This document shows, piece after piece, positions 31,801-41,282 of a stretch of DNA of 64,000 nt. Origin of the DNA: Rhynchopus sp. YZ270_cl-10 (taxonomy: Eukaryota; Euglenozoa; Diplonemea; Diplonemida; Diplonemidae). Position 1 is the stretch's first letter. The number at the start of each line of letters is the position of its first letter. The notes beneath the pieces are model-generated. The model saw only the letters and a program-made list of their open reading frames with translations. It was not told the origin of the DNA and did not search any database. The stretch lies in assembly GCA_964035575.1 (NCBI GenBank), contig OZ037927.1:620001-684000 (forward strand), read 5' to 3'. The translations under genes and the position numbers were made by a program.

Positions 31801-32599
31801 CTGCGCACACCTTCCCGAAGAAGGTAGGACAGGGATCTACACATGAGTCTCCCCCGTAGTTGGTCGCACACACGGCACAGGGCTCCCAGGGGTCTGCACC
31901 TTCTTTTGTACTCCAGTAGCCGTTCGTCGTGTCTGCAAAACAGGTACAGCCATACGGGTGCACACAGGTACCATGCCCGGAGCATGAATCTGCGGTGGGC
32001 TTGGTGCCCTTCTGGCTGTCGCACCACTCTGCCTTGACACTGATCTCCTGCGGGTCGGTTTGGTAGCGATTGCCATTCCCCACCAGCTCGAACTGCACTG
32101 TGATCTTGTCACCTACGTCCTTAAGTGGGATAAACCGCATGTAAACCTCAATGGTAAGCTTCTCCATTGTGACAGGCTGCGCTGTGAGCGTCATGATGTT
32201 GAAAGAGCCTCGATGAACCCCAGACGGTACGACTTGGTAGGCCTTTGGGTCGTTTTTAATCTCCGTCATGAAGGCATCGGTAGCCTCGGCGATGGAGATG
32301 CGTACCTTCACAACGTCATTGTATTTGAACTCCTTTCCATCGAAGAAGAAGAGCGGGAAGTTCTCGTTTGCCTGCACCTCCGCCAGGCGCGACACCACCC
32401 CCGTGAAGACCTCGTCATCAGAGGTAACGGAATACGGGTTTGTATCCCAGTCTACACGCGACGCACTCACAGACACACCACAGCTGTCCACCACTATCAA
32501 CTCCTCGCCCAACCACTGTGCGTTCACCCGCCCCTCCCTATCCTGGCAAGCACCCACCTGCAGCAGCAATGCCAGCCCAATTAGCGGACGAACTGCCAT
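25898..32599 (-). CDS. giant EGF-like / TRP-like membrane protein with PH-like tail
   Basis: A single exon of 2233 residues from the ATG at 32599, chosen because a signal peptide follows (MAVRPLIGLALLLQVGACQD). The ectodomain starts with about 200 residues of unknown fold, then EGF/laminin-like cysteine modules (about 206-533, e.g. CSGHGTCVHPYGCTC), a long possibly propeller-like stretch, an IPT/TIG-like segment (about 1040-1115) and Ig-like or filamin-like parts. A GCC2/GCC3-type cysteine motif (about 1445-1525, CPENAQC, GYYASDP, GNLCAECIDGYAKS) comes right before the membrane. From about 1530 to 1916 there are roughly nine hydrophobic spans; the layout with FWQCVIMLRKLCVVLAL and LKWRPYVSDQHNRLEAVG resembles TRP/polycystin-like families. 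The cytosolic tail has a charged helix (about 1985-2030) and a PH-like domain (about 2043-2150, ending EKWVSYITRR). It is probably a plasma-membrane receptor or channel. The architecture is clear; ion conduction is inferred only. Confidence 0.9.
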   Translation of the reverse strand: MAVRPLIGLALLLQVGACQDREGRVNAQWLGEELIVVDSCGVSVSASRVDWDTNPYSVTSDDEVFTGVVSRLAEVQANENFPLFFFDGKEFKYNDVVKVRISIAEATDAFMTEIKNDPKAYQVVPSGVHRGSFNIMTLTAQPVTMEKLTIEVYMRFIPLKDVGDKITVQFELVGNGNRYQTDPQEISVKAEWCDSQKGTKPTADSCSGHGTCVHPYGCTCFADTTNGYWSTKEGADPWEPCAVCATNYGGDSCVDPCPTFFGKVCAGHGTCMANDLQGWPAFCSCKNDEDYGFWDKDDCSDCKKGYYGFKCDKKCNASCGACYDENTESAREGTGCLCPEGFDPATNCTECAASFFGTNCSSRCTPGSATTVVADKKCECAAGYGGEKCLDRCYPPDCNNNGVCKGTWPSPPSCVCNDGYVTPNCTKPCLQDPPEPQAYYTCSDGEYVCVAGRVNEPGTTGCASCEKGTYYSDGPACLKCSCENNLPCNDVGVCLCDHDPYQHWKGTHCEKCDEKYLEGNGTCDVYNNMLRVTGGGNLTTKDEGKKVPAQVAARDASAGTTLSVIDSKRFLYFGGLHVGWSGHDHIVVLDLTVDKPEPGKCNLQLCRNGDKARLVHMWVKQQNGGEYLYTLYNRCFDQVNMLIKTLVSSTTCQYTPTNIKFDKGSASTILAATVVPGGDGDTLYALRANTATSVSLVRFTLSAKCDTPDPSTADCLRSDVIYGTVATWIGHAEMSNTRFLFLVGTNMNRDPVVKVYDANNFDVNKADEKQISDKHEMIDRVVLHTNASTNSVFLFIALSAKEGKDGGGVYMPYLRRVHITHNATGVHINVGDQIAVNSTAEASAGQGRGGQTTALSYDTFTRDVLLAIVTPLGSHGLRYRDGEEGLELRGRGKLDDTVLDMRPYHDTRLLYTLNQGNGEVAKLGVYLMYYITELVPHGFSEEEGDMSQAKKVGIVGEGFAHDATRLDIKDIVNMAKRATHASSLEDNYILIEHTGSTGGSRCKGVPVEVCMGRTASFTADGIQIASLNLPKVDKVTPSYVQEFTRKKIIVTGEFVKSKYLTCRFKTHPDTNKTSYSTALKDEHARWAGGPEDLRTLPKDAFQSAIFINSTAIECLAPNAKVEDVYETLAVSVDGQTYSKEHAFKIVGMVEGLAVSLEGLLEDDRAEGLFTNESSVIEVPRIVVKTIDSNGYPVGADMDDHFEVKLEISFEEREQPDEEPRVKEVFPDCVQDACNEGTDRSLLEVLRNVVATTVKGVAFFNATQLNCQPEGTVVIRATVTKGSCKKGACPVAELRVDVVPGKIQKLRFARATEDLLSCEYPLVSANANRKATVTLVMVDASGNILRLPHLKREIKDVTQQRQFRVTYEVQRFDEEFIASGPADSISRGISVESTNEIHIEGIAIGEAKMGWNVTFSWEQHPEVLLFVPIKIDATCLPDYYFKEREGCLKCPENAQCLATPLIHDGKEVYLLPQPGYYASDPTSTLMQKCLTKEACPAAAAMTCKEGSTGNLCAECIDGYAKSSSSETCKECSTDALVMLRSVAMLVGGFVAFAAYSLVTLKQGAASQKGIVFRMLFSHLQVLSVFRVLDVPWEISSAYNTWNGLLEFSFGTNLNPGAVPLLACNLSTYSAYLVTMMLPSVFIPVSLFVWCVAAITRLKERANKKSDGDWTVEEKQKIEEREVLRRRNKLENKISDYSLGEILIVVGVVVFFILYQMLALRSSAMVSCTVVHTASNSTEYMTENMGIECSGGEFSTISGTATSFLLLYGILVPALLCFSVLRYRRTHSEQSTQMVFSFLLGGFKGNVVLKFWQCVIMLRKLCVVLALAFPFGTGAVPVYTLIWILTLFLLLQLKWRPYVSDQHNRLEAVGLVSLLLTLNFGLLFYFETTEGFVKDAWFYDMLLIMIIVVNIAMLLFFGFSISLAVKNDARALLGVKEGESLGKAMVAKAAKEMKVMSTTPEEIEGEMDPEATAAAAAAAAKPAKKKKPLSKEERKQEAKRERLEMEAKLETLELKENAAQREGDTVAVQVLNDVPATTQLYLHRDKPSEDDPYRVVYKRRSAAVVNPGSSEESIQLQDANGGFTTFRLSDIVCCEERTIAKFPHISSDAGLSHSEDEEDSDPTFILDCTAKDGGVERCTFSTDLQEDAEKWVSYITRRVFELAAAPNLLPSDDEEEGAAGSEGSLGEGGSGSGISFTGSPSGSRTTGFSSPRPDKTQHDPLLDMLPQETRNVLLS

Positions 32600-32981
32600 T
32601 TCATCAGAGTTTATTATAAATGATGGGGAAGATGGGGTCTCTTGTGGAGGTGTGTGGGTAGGTGTGTGTGGGTGGGTGGGGGTAAAGAACAAAAATCTCG
32701 GGGTGTGACTTTTTTTTGTTGTATCGACAAATCACTGTACCTACTGGGGGATAAAACCAGCACATCGGCGGCTCACTGCCCTAGCTCGCTGTTGTTCTGG
32801 AAGTGGCAAAGAGTTGCTGCGCGCATCTGTCTTAGCAGTTGACCTCATCTTGAATAGTGGAGAGCGTCTAGCGAAGCCAGTTACCAAGGGGATCCTCTTC
32901 CCTGGTGCATTTTTTTTTTTTTCGTGGTCACCAGAAACGACGCACGATGTTGTTGTTGTTGTTGTTGTTTTCTTTTTTTTT

Positions 32982-33048
32982 GTAAAAATTGTTGGAGTAG
33001 TGTAGTTGCCTCGGTTGTGTTGCCACAGTTTGTGCAATCTCCACTGTA
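32982..33048 (+). repeat. 70-bp dispersed repeat, copy 4
   Basis: GTAAAAATTGTTGGAGTAGT through AATCTCCACTGT, directly after a (TTG)n microsatellite and T-run. A diverged relative may follow at about 33280-33310. Confidence 0.85.
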
Positions 33049-33383
33049 GCCCACCATCTCGCATGGCCCACACAATGTTCGCTGCCGACAGTGCTAACCA
33101 ACATCGTACGAGAATACGGAATATTGGGTGCTGACCCCTCGCAAATTACGGAAAAAAAAGGGGGGGGAGTGACACGTGCTCTCTGTGAGAGGAAAGCCAC
33201 TTTCCCCCCCCAATGAGAATATCTTCACATGAACTAACCTCGCAATATTTTTTTATTTATTTCAGTTTTTTTAATTTTGGTAGGAGTAGTGTACCTGCAC
33301 TGTGCTTGTTTGTTTGTTTGGCGGTCGGCGTAAGCTAGTGTGGCCACCGCTTTGACATATATGGAGATGCTCTTTTTGTTTAT

Positions 33384-33431
33384 TTGAAAACTTGGTTGTA
33401 TTAGTGTAGCCACCCTAGAGTGTTCCACTAT
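33384..33431 (+). repeat. 50-bp dispersed repeat (TAGAGTGT subtype)
   Basis: TTGAAAACTTGGTTGTATTA then GTGTAGCCACCCTAGAGTGT and TCCACTATG. Confidence 0.87.
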
Positions 33432-33753
33432 GCTAAACATTAGTGGGAGTTGTTTTATTTGTTTGTTTGTAAACAACGATGCTTAGAAGTCTTTCCGGAG
33501 CGAAGAAGATGCACTCAAAACTAAAAACAAAAACAAAAACAAAAAAAAAAACCCCCCATCAATGAAGGGTTGGCCTTGCCCCCCCCTTCCCTCCCTGTTC
33601 CCATCTCATCCCCGCTGTCGTTGACGATGAAAAAAAACTGGGAAGAAAAAATGAATATTTTATGCTTTCACTGTGCACACCCAAGATGAATGTGCCTCTC
33701 AGCGTGTCACCAAAAAAAAAAGGGGGGGCGTGGGGGGCAACGCAAACCAAAAA

Positions 33754-33803
33754 ATAGTGGAGTTCATCCTCGGGTGTCTACACTAATACAACCAAGTTTT
33801 CAA
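33754..33803 (-). repeat. 50-bp dispersed repeat (GAGGATGA subtype), inverted
   Basis: ATAGTGGAGTTCATCCTCGG to CCAAGTTTTCAA. It lies 320 bp from a plus-oriented copy of the other subtype, so the two are independent insertions rather than a duplication. Confidence 0.87.
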
Positions 33804-33825
33804 AAAATAAAAATTGAAGTTATTG

Positions 33826-33880
33826 ATGCAGGCACACCCTCCGACTGACTCACATACGATGCCAGCCCCGGATGAAAGCA
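33826..33880 (+). repeat. 56-bp dispersed repeat, copy 2 of 2
   Basis: ATGCAGGCACACCCTCCGAC then CACATACGATGCCAGCC and CGGATGAAAGCA; the partner is at 5548-5603. Confidence 0.7.
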
Positions 33881-35271
33881 ACCAACGGAAAAAGAAAATA
33901 AGGAAAAAAAAAAAAAAATGCTCGCAACTCACGGACAGCCGTGTCTTGAAAAAAAAAGAAGGTGAAAGGGACAAACGAAAAGTGGTTTTGGGGCTAAGTG
34001 CAAAAAAAAAAGCCTGCTTCGGCTTGCGGATAGATACACCAAAAAAGTATTTTCATCAGATGCAATCAATAAATTGATAGTATATGGTGAGGGATCAACA
34101 AAAATGGTCCCATCTTTCTTTTTATGTTGTGTGTTTTGCAAAACGTAGAAAAGAAAAGTAAAATGATTCGTGCACAAGTTGAAACTTCAGTAGATTGGTT
34201 TCTGATATGAACCCTGTTTCAGTCCTAAGAATCATACAGTTGTATTCAAAAGGGTGGACATCTTCAGTGATTTCCCTTTAAATGGTGGGTGAATATCGTG
34301 AAACCGATGTTCGTGTGAACATTTGGTACCTTCTACTTCAGTTTTTTGTTTCGGGAATACACAAAATACAAAAGTTTTTTTTTCTTTTTTCTTATTCCTT
34401 TCTCTGTCCTTACTGGATGTAATGTCTGATCACCAGGAGGAAGAGTCACCTAAAGAGTCTTGGTCTTGATGGCTGCCGTGTATACGTAAAGTATTCCGTG
34501 CAATAATTGCTACCAATCCAAACAAATACCAACACATCCTGTCTGTGTATCAGATAGAAAACCTCAGCAAACACACAAGAAAGAGAAATAAAATAAAAGT
34601 AAAAAATAGAAAAGTGAAAAACATACCAAAAAAACATACCAAAAAAAAAAATAAGAGAAATTTTGAAGAGAGAAGTGCACACACATCAACAAAATAAATG
34701 TGACATTGAAATACAAAAAAAAAACGACCCCTCCTTTGAGAGTATACCCTGTGGTGGCATGACCCCACAAAAGCACCGTTGGGAAGTGGACCCCCGAAAA
34801 AACCATTTTATAAGATTTTCGTGCTTTACATCTGATATGCCCTCCCACCCCGCTTTCACCACTCATCGGTCAGAGGAACAGAGAACACTGGAGACAACAG
34901 GGTCAGGGCTGTGTGATGTAGGGTCCGATGTGAGGGAAAAAATGACTTTTTTTGGGGGGGGAAATTTTTAGTATCTTGTCACCACACGGGGAGTGCACAT
35001 GGGGGGGGGGAAAGGAAAATGAGATAACCCCTAAGCCACGCTGTGCTCAGTCCACCCAACTAAAATAAGGAGAAGAAAAAAAACAGTTTGGTGTGGTTGT
35101 ATCAAAGCGTAAGCACAGCCGGTGGGGAGTCGTCTTGAAGAAAGAAAATTTGTTTTGCGCGTAAAGTGTGTAATAAATACTCTGTGGCGTCATTTTACTT
35201 TAATACTGCAATACGCTACCTTGGCAGTGAAGAGGAAACCTCTTTGAGGCCAAAACAAAAGCAAAGCAGAT

Positions 35272-35332
35272 CCTGCAAAACGCCCTCTGGGACGCAGGCA
35301 CTGACTCCGCGGGGTGATCGAACCCCCTCCCC
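35272..35332 (+). repeat. 60-bp repeat shared with 54586-54640
   Basis: GCAAAACGCCCTCTGGGACG, then CAGGCACTGAC, CCGCGGGGTGATCGAACCCC. On the minus strand it contains GGTTCGATC, close to a tRNA T-loop, but no complete cloverleaf can be drawn. Confidence 0.7.
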
Positions 35333-36198
35333 TCGAAGTGCTTTGCACTTTGGGAGTTGCTAACAAGGGAAACTGCAAGAAGGCACACAGAGCATTTCGA
35401 GGGGAAGGGTGGGGATACTTATTTGTGAAAAACGCTATCTCGCGACAAATGATGCTGTTTCTGGACGAAGGGGGCCGCTTATCACATGGACACAATACGA
35501 ATAGAAATACTGGCAGAGTGGTTCTTCCCACGTAACTATGACGTGGATCGCTTTTCCTTTAAATTTTTTTTCTTCGGAACAGTGATACAAGAAACATATT
35601 TTTTGGTTTAGTTAACTGCCATTCAGAGAATTGTCACTTTCCCCTTTTGTATGTGCCAGAAAGTGTGAAAAAATAGACATTTTTGGGGTCACCCGCCCTG
35701 CAAAAAACAAAAACAAAACAAAACAAAAAACAAAAACAAAAAACCCCCCCAAATGGTGAGATGAACCTAAGCCAAAAACTTAGGGCACCCGTATAATACA
35801 ATTTACCCCCTTCCCCATCCCGCCCCCTCTCTCCGAAACTCTTTTTTTTCTTTCTTTTCTGTGTCAAAAAATACCTCAAAATGCGACAAGGATACGCACA
35901 GACTACCCTCTTCCAGGGGTGAAGGGAAACCTTTTGACATAATTTTGTTTTTTTTTCTTTATATCTTTCGTTCAGGGTATTAGGGTGACGCAAATTACCG
36001 AAATATTTTGCTAAAAACGTCGCACCCTACCCCTAAGGCCCCTACTTGCTTTTGTTTTAAAATAACCTGGTTGGTTCAGTGTAGATGCCACTCCGACAGT
36101 CTTTCACAAAAATAAAAAAGAAAAGAAAGAGCAATTGAAACGTACTAAAACGCATCTCAGTCAAAACAGTAGGAGGCGTCCCCTATATATTTTTTTCC

Positions 36199-37317
36199 TC
36201 ACGAAAAAAACGCCGGATCCGCTGAATCGCCGTTCGGCTCCGTTAACGTCACATTGTACCTCAGAATCTTCTCTGTGGTCCACGAGAATTTGTTGCAGAA
36301 CACCACTTTGTACTCACCCACCTCTGCAGCCGTGTGCGTTCCTGTTGTTGGGGCGGCCGAATCGACTTTCTTGGGTTTTTCAATCACCTTACCTGAGGGC
36401 GCAACAAGCGAGAACTCGATGCTCTTCGCCTCGGTCGCGAAGCTCCAGGTAATAACAGAGTTTGTCGTGGTGGTGACCACCTTCTTCTTAAACGCTTTCC
36501 CTGCGGGCACCACTTCTTTGCTCTCTAAACCTACATGCGCTGCGCTTTTCGGGAGGGTCTCCATGTACGAGAGATCCCCTGCCCATTCTTCTGCAGAGAT
36601 GGAGGCATTGAGACCACCCTTGAAGAAGTTTGGCATGTGCTCTTTTCCTACGAGTTTGTAGAGTTCCTTCTCGTAGGATTCCCCGGCAACGACGATCTTC
36701 TTGCGCACCTCAGCCGCAAAGAAATATTTCACCATTGTCCAGACATTCGAAAAAACAAACCCTGCATTGACGATAAGCACCTTCTCGAGCGATTCTGGGT
36801 AGTTTTTCTCTTCAATCTCGCCAATCATTTTGAGAAAGTCCAGAACAGGTTGTGTCATCTTCGCTAAGGTCAACCCCTGTACATCCAAGACTGCGATTGT
36901 CTTTCCACTGCTTCCTTTGCTTTCCCGAGCAATTGCGTCGACCTTTTCAGACATCCACACCTTCCAATGGAACAGATCGTCCATCGACACAACATCTGGT
37001 CCCGGAAGTGTCATTGCACCGGAGCGTTCCACATAAATCTGATGCCCTTCCTTCGTTTGCCCGCAGAAGCCGTGTGGTATGTATTTAATAATATTGGGGT
37101 TCGGCGTCGTTTCCAACACGCTGTCCACCTTATGTTTGACCCGCCATGCCAAGCTTTCCAACAGCATCGTCTCCGCCTTCTTCAGGTTCCCTTCGCGGGC
37201 TACTAAAAAGCGTCGGCAAAACCCTTTGTTGTAAAGATCGTTTTTAGGCAGCTTAGGAGATACAAGACGGACAAACTCATCGAGATCCGCATCGAATGCT
37301 TTCTTTTCGCCACCCAT
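36199..37317 (-). CDS. SEC14-like CRAL-TRIO / GOLD lipid-transfer protein
   Basis: A single exon of 372 residues from the ATG at 37317 (MGGEKKAFDADLDEFV). CRAL-TRIO proteins carry phosphoinositides, other phospholipids or hydrophobic ligands between membranes; those with a C-terminal GOLD domain (SEC14L and patellin types) act at endomembranes. Seen here: an N-terminal helical CRAL-TRIO-N part with CRRFLVAREGNLKKAETML (about 35-55); the lipid-binding domain (about 70-235) with GKTIAVLDVQGLTLAKM, YPESLEKVLIVNAGFVF and the late KEHMPNFFKGG; and a beta-rich GOLD-like domain (about 265-365) with VITWSFATEAKSIEFSLV and GEYKVVFCNKFSW. Length and order match the SEC14-like family. No signal peptide or membrane span. 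A GGAGCA hexamer array starts about 180 bp upstream of the start codon. I do not know the ligand. Confidence 0.93.
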   Translation of the reverse strand: MGGEKKAFDADLDEFVRLVSPKLPKNDLYNKGFCRRFLVAREGNLKKAETMLLESLAWRVKHKVDSVLETTPNPNIIKYIPHGFCGQTKEGHQIYVERSGAMTLPGPDVVSMDDLFHWKVWMSEKVDAIARESKGSSGKTIAVLDVQGLTLAKMTQPVLDFLKMIGEIEEKNYPESLEKVLIVNAGFVFSNVWTMVKYFFAAEVRKKIVVAGESYEKELYKLVGKEHMPNFFKGGLNASISAEEWAGDLSYMETLPKSAAHVGLESKEVVPAGKAFKKKVVTTTTNSVITWSFATEAKSIEFSLVAPSGKVIEKPKKVDSAAPTTGTHTAAEVGEYKVVFCNKFSWTTEKILRYNVTLTEPNGDSADPAFFS

Positions 37318-37493
37318 TTTTAAAAATTCCTTTTTTGTGTGCTTTCTGGATGAGGATGAAAGGGGGAGTTTGAAAATGTTTTTTTGTTTTGAAAGTGCTT
37401 TGTGCTCTGTTTAATTTTTGCTGGATAGTTTTGTAGACGTGGGGGGGTTGGAGAGGAAGGGCGCGTTACTTTGTATGAGGGAGGAGGAAGGGG

Positions 37494-37632
<139 letters not shown>

Positions 37633-37675
37633 TCTTGCACTCCAATTTGCGGTGTGGAAAAAAAAAGAAAAGTTT

Positions 37676-37713
37676 ATAAGATGATCCTAAGCCTCTCGTG
37701 CTTAGTCACCTTA
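37676..37713 (+). repeat. short hairpin, CTAAGC/GCTTAG stem, CTCTCGT loop
   Basis: TAAGATGATCCTAAGC, loop CTCTCGT, GCTTAGTCACCTTA: a 6-bp inner stem, then TGA/TCA and TAAG/CTTA pairs outside. It is the best-formed member of a family of at least a dozen; the others use different stems round nearly the same loop. Confidence 0.7.
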
Positions 37714-37720
37714 AATAAAA

Positions 37721-38167
37721 AAAAAGATTAGGCTCCAATGTGATGGAATTTGCGCCGACAAGTTATTCCCAAAAGATGGGAAAATTAACAGCTTCATCCA
37801 GGAAACTGTCGGTGATGGCACCCTCGTCATCACCATGTCGTGGGCTCCCTACGCAGTCACTCACTCCAATGCGATGGGATTTGCACTTAGAAAATTTCAT
37901 GCGGACTACCCGACGGAAGTCTATGGACGAATTCTTTGAGGTGACAACACCCTGTTAGTAGAGGTAGACACGATTTATGATGCTGACGCGGCGAGAGAGA
38001 GTGTTCTGGAGGGGCTGCGCCGCCCTGCGATGCACCGTGACAACGTCTACGATCGAGACGAGTGGAAGACCCCCGCCACCTACTTCTGCTTTCTTCAGTG
38101 CGAGTTGTTTGCCATCGCGCCGAGAAGTGACCCGCAAGCAGGAAGCCCAGGCTACACCTGGTACAGC
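37721..38167 (+). pseudogene. coding-like remnant of unknown family
   Basis: A plus-strand stretch with strong protein character in one frame, in two halves with at least one interruption: the first includes QCDGICADKLFPKDGKINSF and TMSWAPYAVTHSNAMGFALR, the second LVEVDTIYDADAARESVLEG and WKTPATYFCFLQCELFAIAP. No start codon context or splice sites can be set with confidence. I do not recognise the family. It is the only convincing plus-strand coding stretch among the minus-strand genes of the central window. Confidence 0.45.
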
Positions 38168-38447
38168 TGATATGCTCTGACACCGGCGCCTTTTGCCCCA
38201 GAAGCAAGCGGTGTAGGGAGTGAGATGGAGGCGATGAAGGACGGAGATCAGAGAAAAGAGATCACGTGGTGTGATAAAAGAATATGTTGCCTTTTTTTGT
38301 TTCAATTGCTCATTTTGTTTTGTTTTGTTTTGCTTTTTGTTTTTTTTTGTTGTTACTTTTAAGTTTTTTTTTTTGCCTTTTGCTTTGTTGGTTAGTCACG
38401 GACACCAGTTCGCTGTTTTTTTTTTTTTTTTTGTTTTTTTTTAGTTG

Positions 38448-38763
38448 GGGCTTAGTTATTTTTTTTTTTGGTACGCGTCCGGGACCCCCCTCAAATTTTG
38501 AGCGCGCGCGCGCAAAAAAAAATAAAATACCAAAAAAAAATAACTTGTTTTGGCTGCAAAATCAATGTTGTGCCCAAAAAAAAATATTTCAAAAAAAAAA
38601 TATTCGGAAAAAAAAATTGTTGAAATTTTCCAACTTTTTTTTTTATACTTTTCTATGCACACCACACCGGCATATTTTTTTTTATTTTTTTATTTTTTAT
38701 TTTTGGATTTCCAAAAATTTGAGCGCGCGCGGACGCGTACCAAAAAAAAAAATAACTAAGCCC
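38448..38763. mobile_element. 316-bp inverted-repeat element, 33-bp ends, TTG duplication
   Basis: Left end GGGCTTAGTTATT, an eleven-T run, then GGTACGCGTCC; the right end is its inverse (GGACGCGTACC ... AATAACTAAGCCC). TTG flanks both sides (38445-38447, 38764-38766). GGGC ends with a 3-bp duplication resemble PIF/Harbinger (Tourist-like) miniature elements, which usually take TTA/TWA, so the superfamily is tentative. Inside are GAGCGCGCGCG tracts near both ends and A/T-runs between. Confidence 0.75.
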
Positions 38764-38983
38764 TTGCTGTTGTTCATTTTCTTTGTTACCACAATGACCC
38801 TAAAGAAAAAAATGCCAAGACAAAAGGGCGGGTATTTGAATGGGTTTTGAAAGGGCGGGTTTTGCTGCGCAAACAAACGGCACTCCAAAGAAATGGGGCA
38901 AAACCTATTTGCTGGCAATAACACATTTTTCATATACTTGGGCTGTGACAGATACACACGATTTTTTTTTTTTTCTCTTTTTT

Positions 38984-39033
38984 TTGAAAAACTTGGTTGT
39001 ATTAGTGTAGCCACCCTAGAGTGTGCTTCACTA
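38984..39033 (+). repeat. 50-bp dispersed repeat (TAGAGTGT subtype)
   Basis: AAAACTTGGTTGTATTAGTG then TAGCCACCCTAGAGTGTGCT and TCACTAT, after a T-run. Confidence 0.87.
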
Positions 39034-39773
39034 TTTTTTTATCTTTGTTATACCTTTAATGTTATACCTTTCAATCAAAACACCCTTGTCGAGACAGAGC
39101 TATTGTACAAACGGTGGTTTTAAAAAAAAAAATTAAAAAAAGGTTATTTTCCCAATTTGTTTTTGTCTTTGTTTTTTTTTTTTTTTTTGCTTTTTTTGCT
39201 TCTCGTACAATCACCCAACCTAGATTAGGGTCGTACTAATTTTTTGTTTTGTTTTTGTTTTTGTTTGTTTGTTTGTTTGTTTTTTTTTTGGGGGATAATC
39301 CAGGGCACATTTCTACCAGAGTGGCAGAACAGCACCCCTGATCACCCCCAGTTTTGTTTTTACTTTTTTATAGAAAATTTAAATTTAAAAAAAAACAACT
39401 GCTTTTAGTTTTTTTCCCCCTCGCGCTTTGTTAAATAAACAAACCACCCTGTCAAAAGACAGGCTAAAAATGGAACGCAATACCGCCTTTTTAACGGAGG
39501 TGTCTTTTACTTAAAACAGCGTCTTATTTATTATTGACCGGACAGTGAGAGGGTTATTTTTGTTTTTGTTTTTTTTTTTTGGGTGAGAGAAAGAGAGAAA
39601 AGGTTGAAAGATGAATGGGCCTCAATGGCTCATACACAATTACACATATCTTTAATGAAGAGAACGCACGAAATTATCTTATCAATGACTGCAATTAATG
39701 CAACCGATCAAGACAGCTTTAAAAAAGAAAAGAAAAAAATGAAGCAATCTGACGCACTTTGTATTTTTTTTTT

Positions 39774-39819
39774 TTTGAAAACTTGGTTAGTGTAGACACC
39801 CGAGGATGAACTCCACTAT
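39774..39819 (+). repeat. 50-bp dispersed repeat (GAGGATGA subtype)
   Basis: GAAAACTTGGTTAGTGTAGA then CACCCGAGGATGAACTCCAC; it lacks the GTAT before TAGTG found in other copies. Confidence 0.87.
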
Positions 39820-41282
39820 TTATTTTTTTTTTATTGTTCGGATTTTTCCTTTTCCTTAGTTTTGCTTTGTGTGGGTTTTTTTTTTTTGCTTTTTTTTTTT
39901 GTTGGGAAGTGTCCGGACTTTGGATATGAGATTGGCTCGCTATTTTGTAATGCTGTTCTGAACCAGAACTCTAATTGCATTTAATTTTCCCCCTTTTTTT
40001 TGAAGATATTTTTCTTTTTTCCAGAACTATTCTGTAAATTGTAAATCTATTACTCAGACTAGACTGATTCCCAAAAAAAATTAAAATGTGAACCCTTTTT
40101 AAAAAAAGGGGGTGGGGACTTAGAATAGGAAAAAAAAGGGGGGGAATAGGGGTGGGGAGATTCAGGGTACACAACACTGGTGGTAAAACAAGGTTGTGTT
40201 TGTTGTCTGCCTTTTTAAAAAAAAAAAAAAAACTTGAAAATGAGTGTACCTCTCGTGCACAGAAACACTCAAGACAGAAGAACCTCAGACACACAGGTCT
40301 CTTTTTTTTACTTTTTTTTACAACCAGGTGGAGGAGGAGAGTAGGAGGTGTGCGTGTGTGGTGTAAAAACAGCCACAAAAAAACCCTGCCTATCCCCCTC
40401 TCACATCAATAATTGCATCTTATATAGGGGAGGTACAAAGGGTTTTTAAAAAAAAATTTTTAAAAAAAGGGGGTTTGGGGAGGTTCTTGGGCATGTAAAA
40501 TCTATTGACGAAGCCCTGGAGGGGTGGGGTGGGGTGGGATGGCGCCAACGTGACACCCATTGTATCGAGAGGCAGCGGAGAAACTCTCAAAAATTCGCAT
40601 TTAATCCTCACCTCAAGCCAGCTATACCGTATGATAGTCATTTGCACTGACCTGAAGGTTGGATGTGATGCATATCTTAGTCTTTGTGCCAATGTTACAG
40701 CAAGACCCCTGACTCTTGCTGGATGTACAGCCAGGTCACACAGCCTTCCACTCTCCCCTCCCTCACCCCTCCCCGAGGGGAAGCAGTTTTCACCACCTAC
40801 ACCCAATTTTTTTGAAAGAAAAAAAATAAATAAACAACAATGGGAAGGGAAGAGGAGGGGGGGCTTCAGCTCCCGTTGTGTTGCTTCTACGTGATTGTGT
40901 TTTGTAGACTGAGAACCCGACGAAGCATTTCCCAGCGAAAGATGCGGGTAAGCACAGGGTATTGCAACACCAGACAGCTGTGGGAGGAAAACAAAGAGGG
41001 GAGGGATGGTGGGGAGGGAAAGATTGGTAAGATGACCATAAGCCTCGTGTACTTACGTTACCTTATCCAAACAGAGTGGGTTTATTCGAGTAATATTGTA
41101 CCGTGTGGAGAAAGGTTTTTTTTATTTGAAAACTTGGAGTGCCTATTTTTTTTCTTGTACTTTCTTTTGTTTTGGTTTGTTGTTAGATACGCTCAAAATC
41201 GCAGCATCGAGTTCTGTGAATAGCACGGAACTCCTTTTCATGTGTATCCATGGAAAATGGTATCATATGTGATACCGGGGGG

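Larger units (their letters stand above)
32600..36198. other. 3.6-kb gap with several dispersed repeats
   Basis: Between two minus-strand genes. It holds the 70-bp repeat (32982-33048), 50-bp repeats (33384-33431 plus, 33754-33803 inverted), the 56-bp repeat (33826-33880), a short hairpin motif near 33671-33708, and a block at 35272-35332 shared with 54586-54640. A plus-strand stretch near 35430-35530 (ISRQMMLFLDEGGRLSHGHN) is weakly protein-like but short. No gene is called. Confidence 0.5.
38764..41282. other. gap: homopolymer-rich spacer
   Basis: Long T and A runs with two 50-bp repeat copies and short hairpin motifs at about 40238-40270 (CTCTCGT loop) and 41029-41064 (CTCGTG loop). A GC-balanced stretch at 40500-40760 has no sustained coding frame. 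No gene is called. Confidence 0.45.

Noticed and set aside
34446-34866. Hydrophobic minus-strand frames resembling membrane proteins
   Set aside because: They come from A/T-runs read as Phe/Leu/Tyr; no charged loops or conserved pattern.
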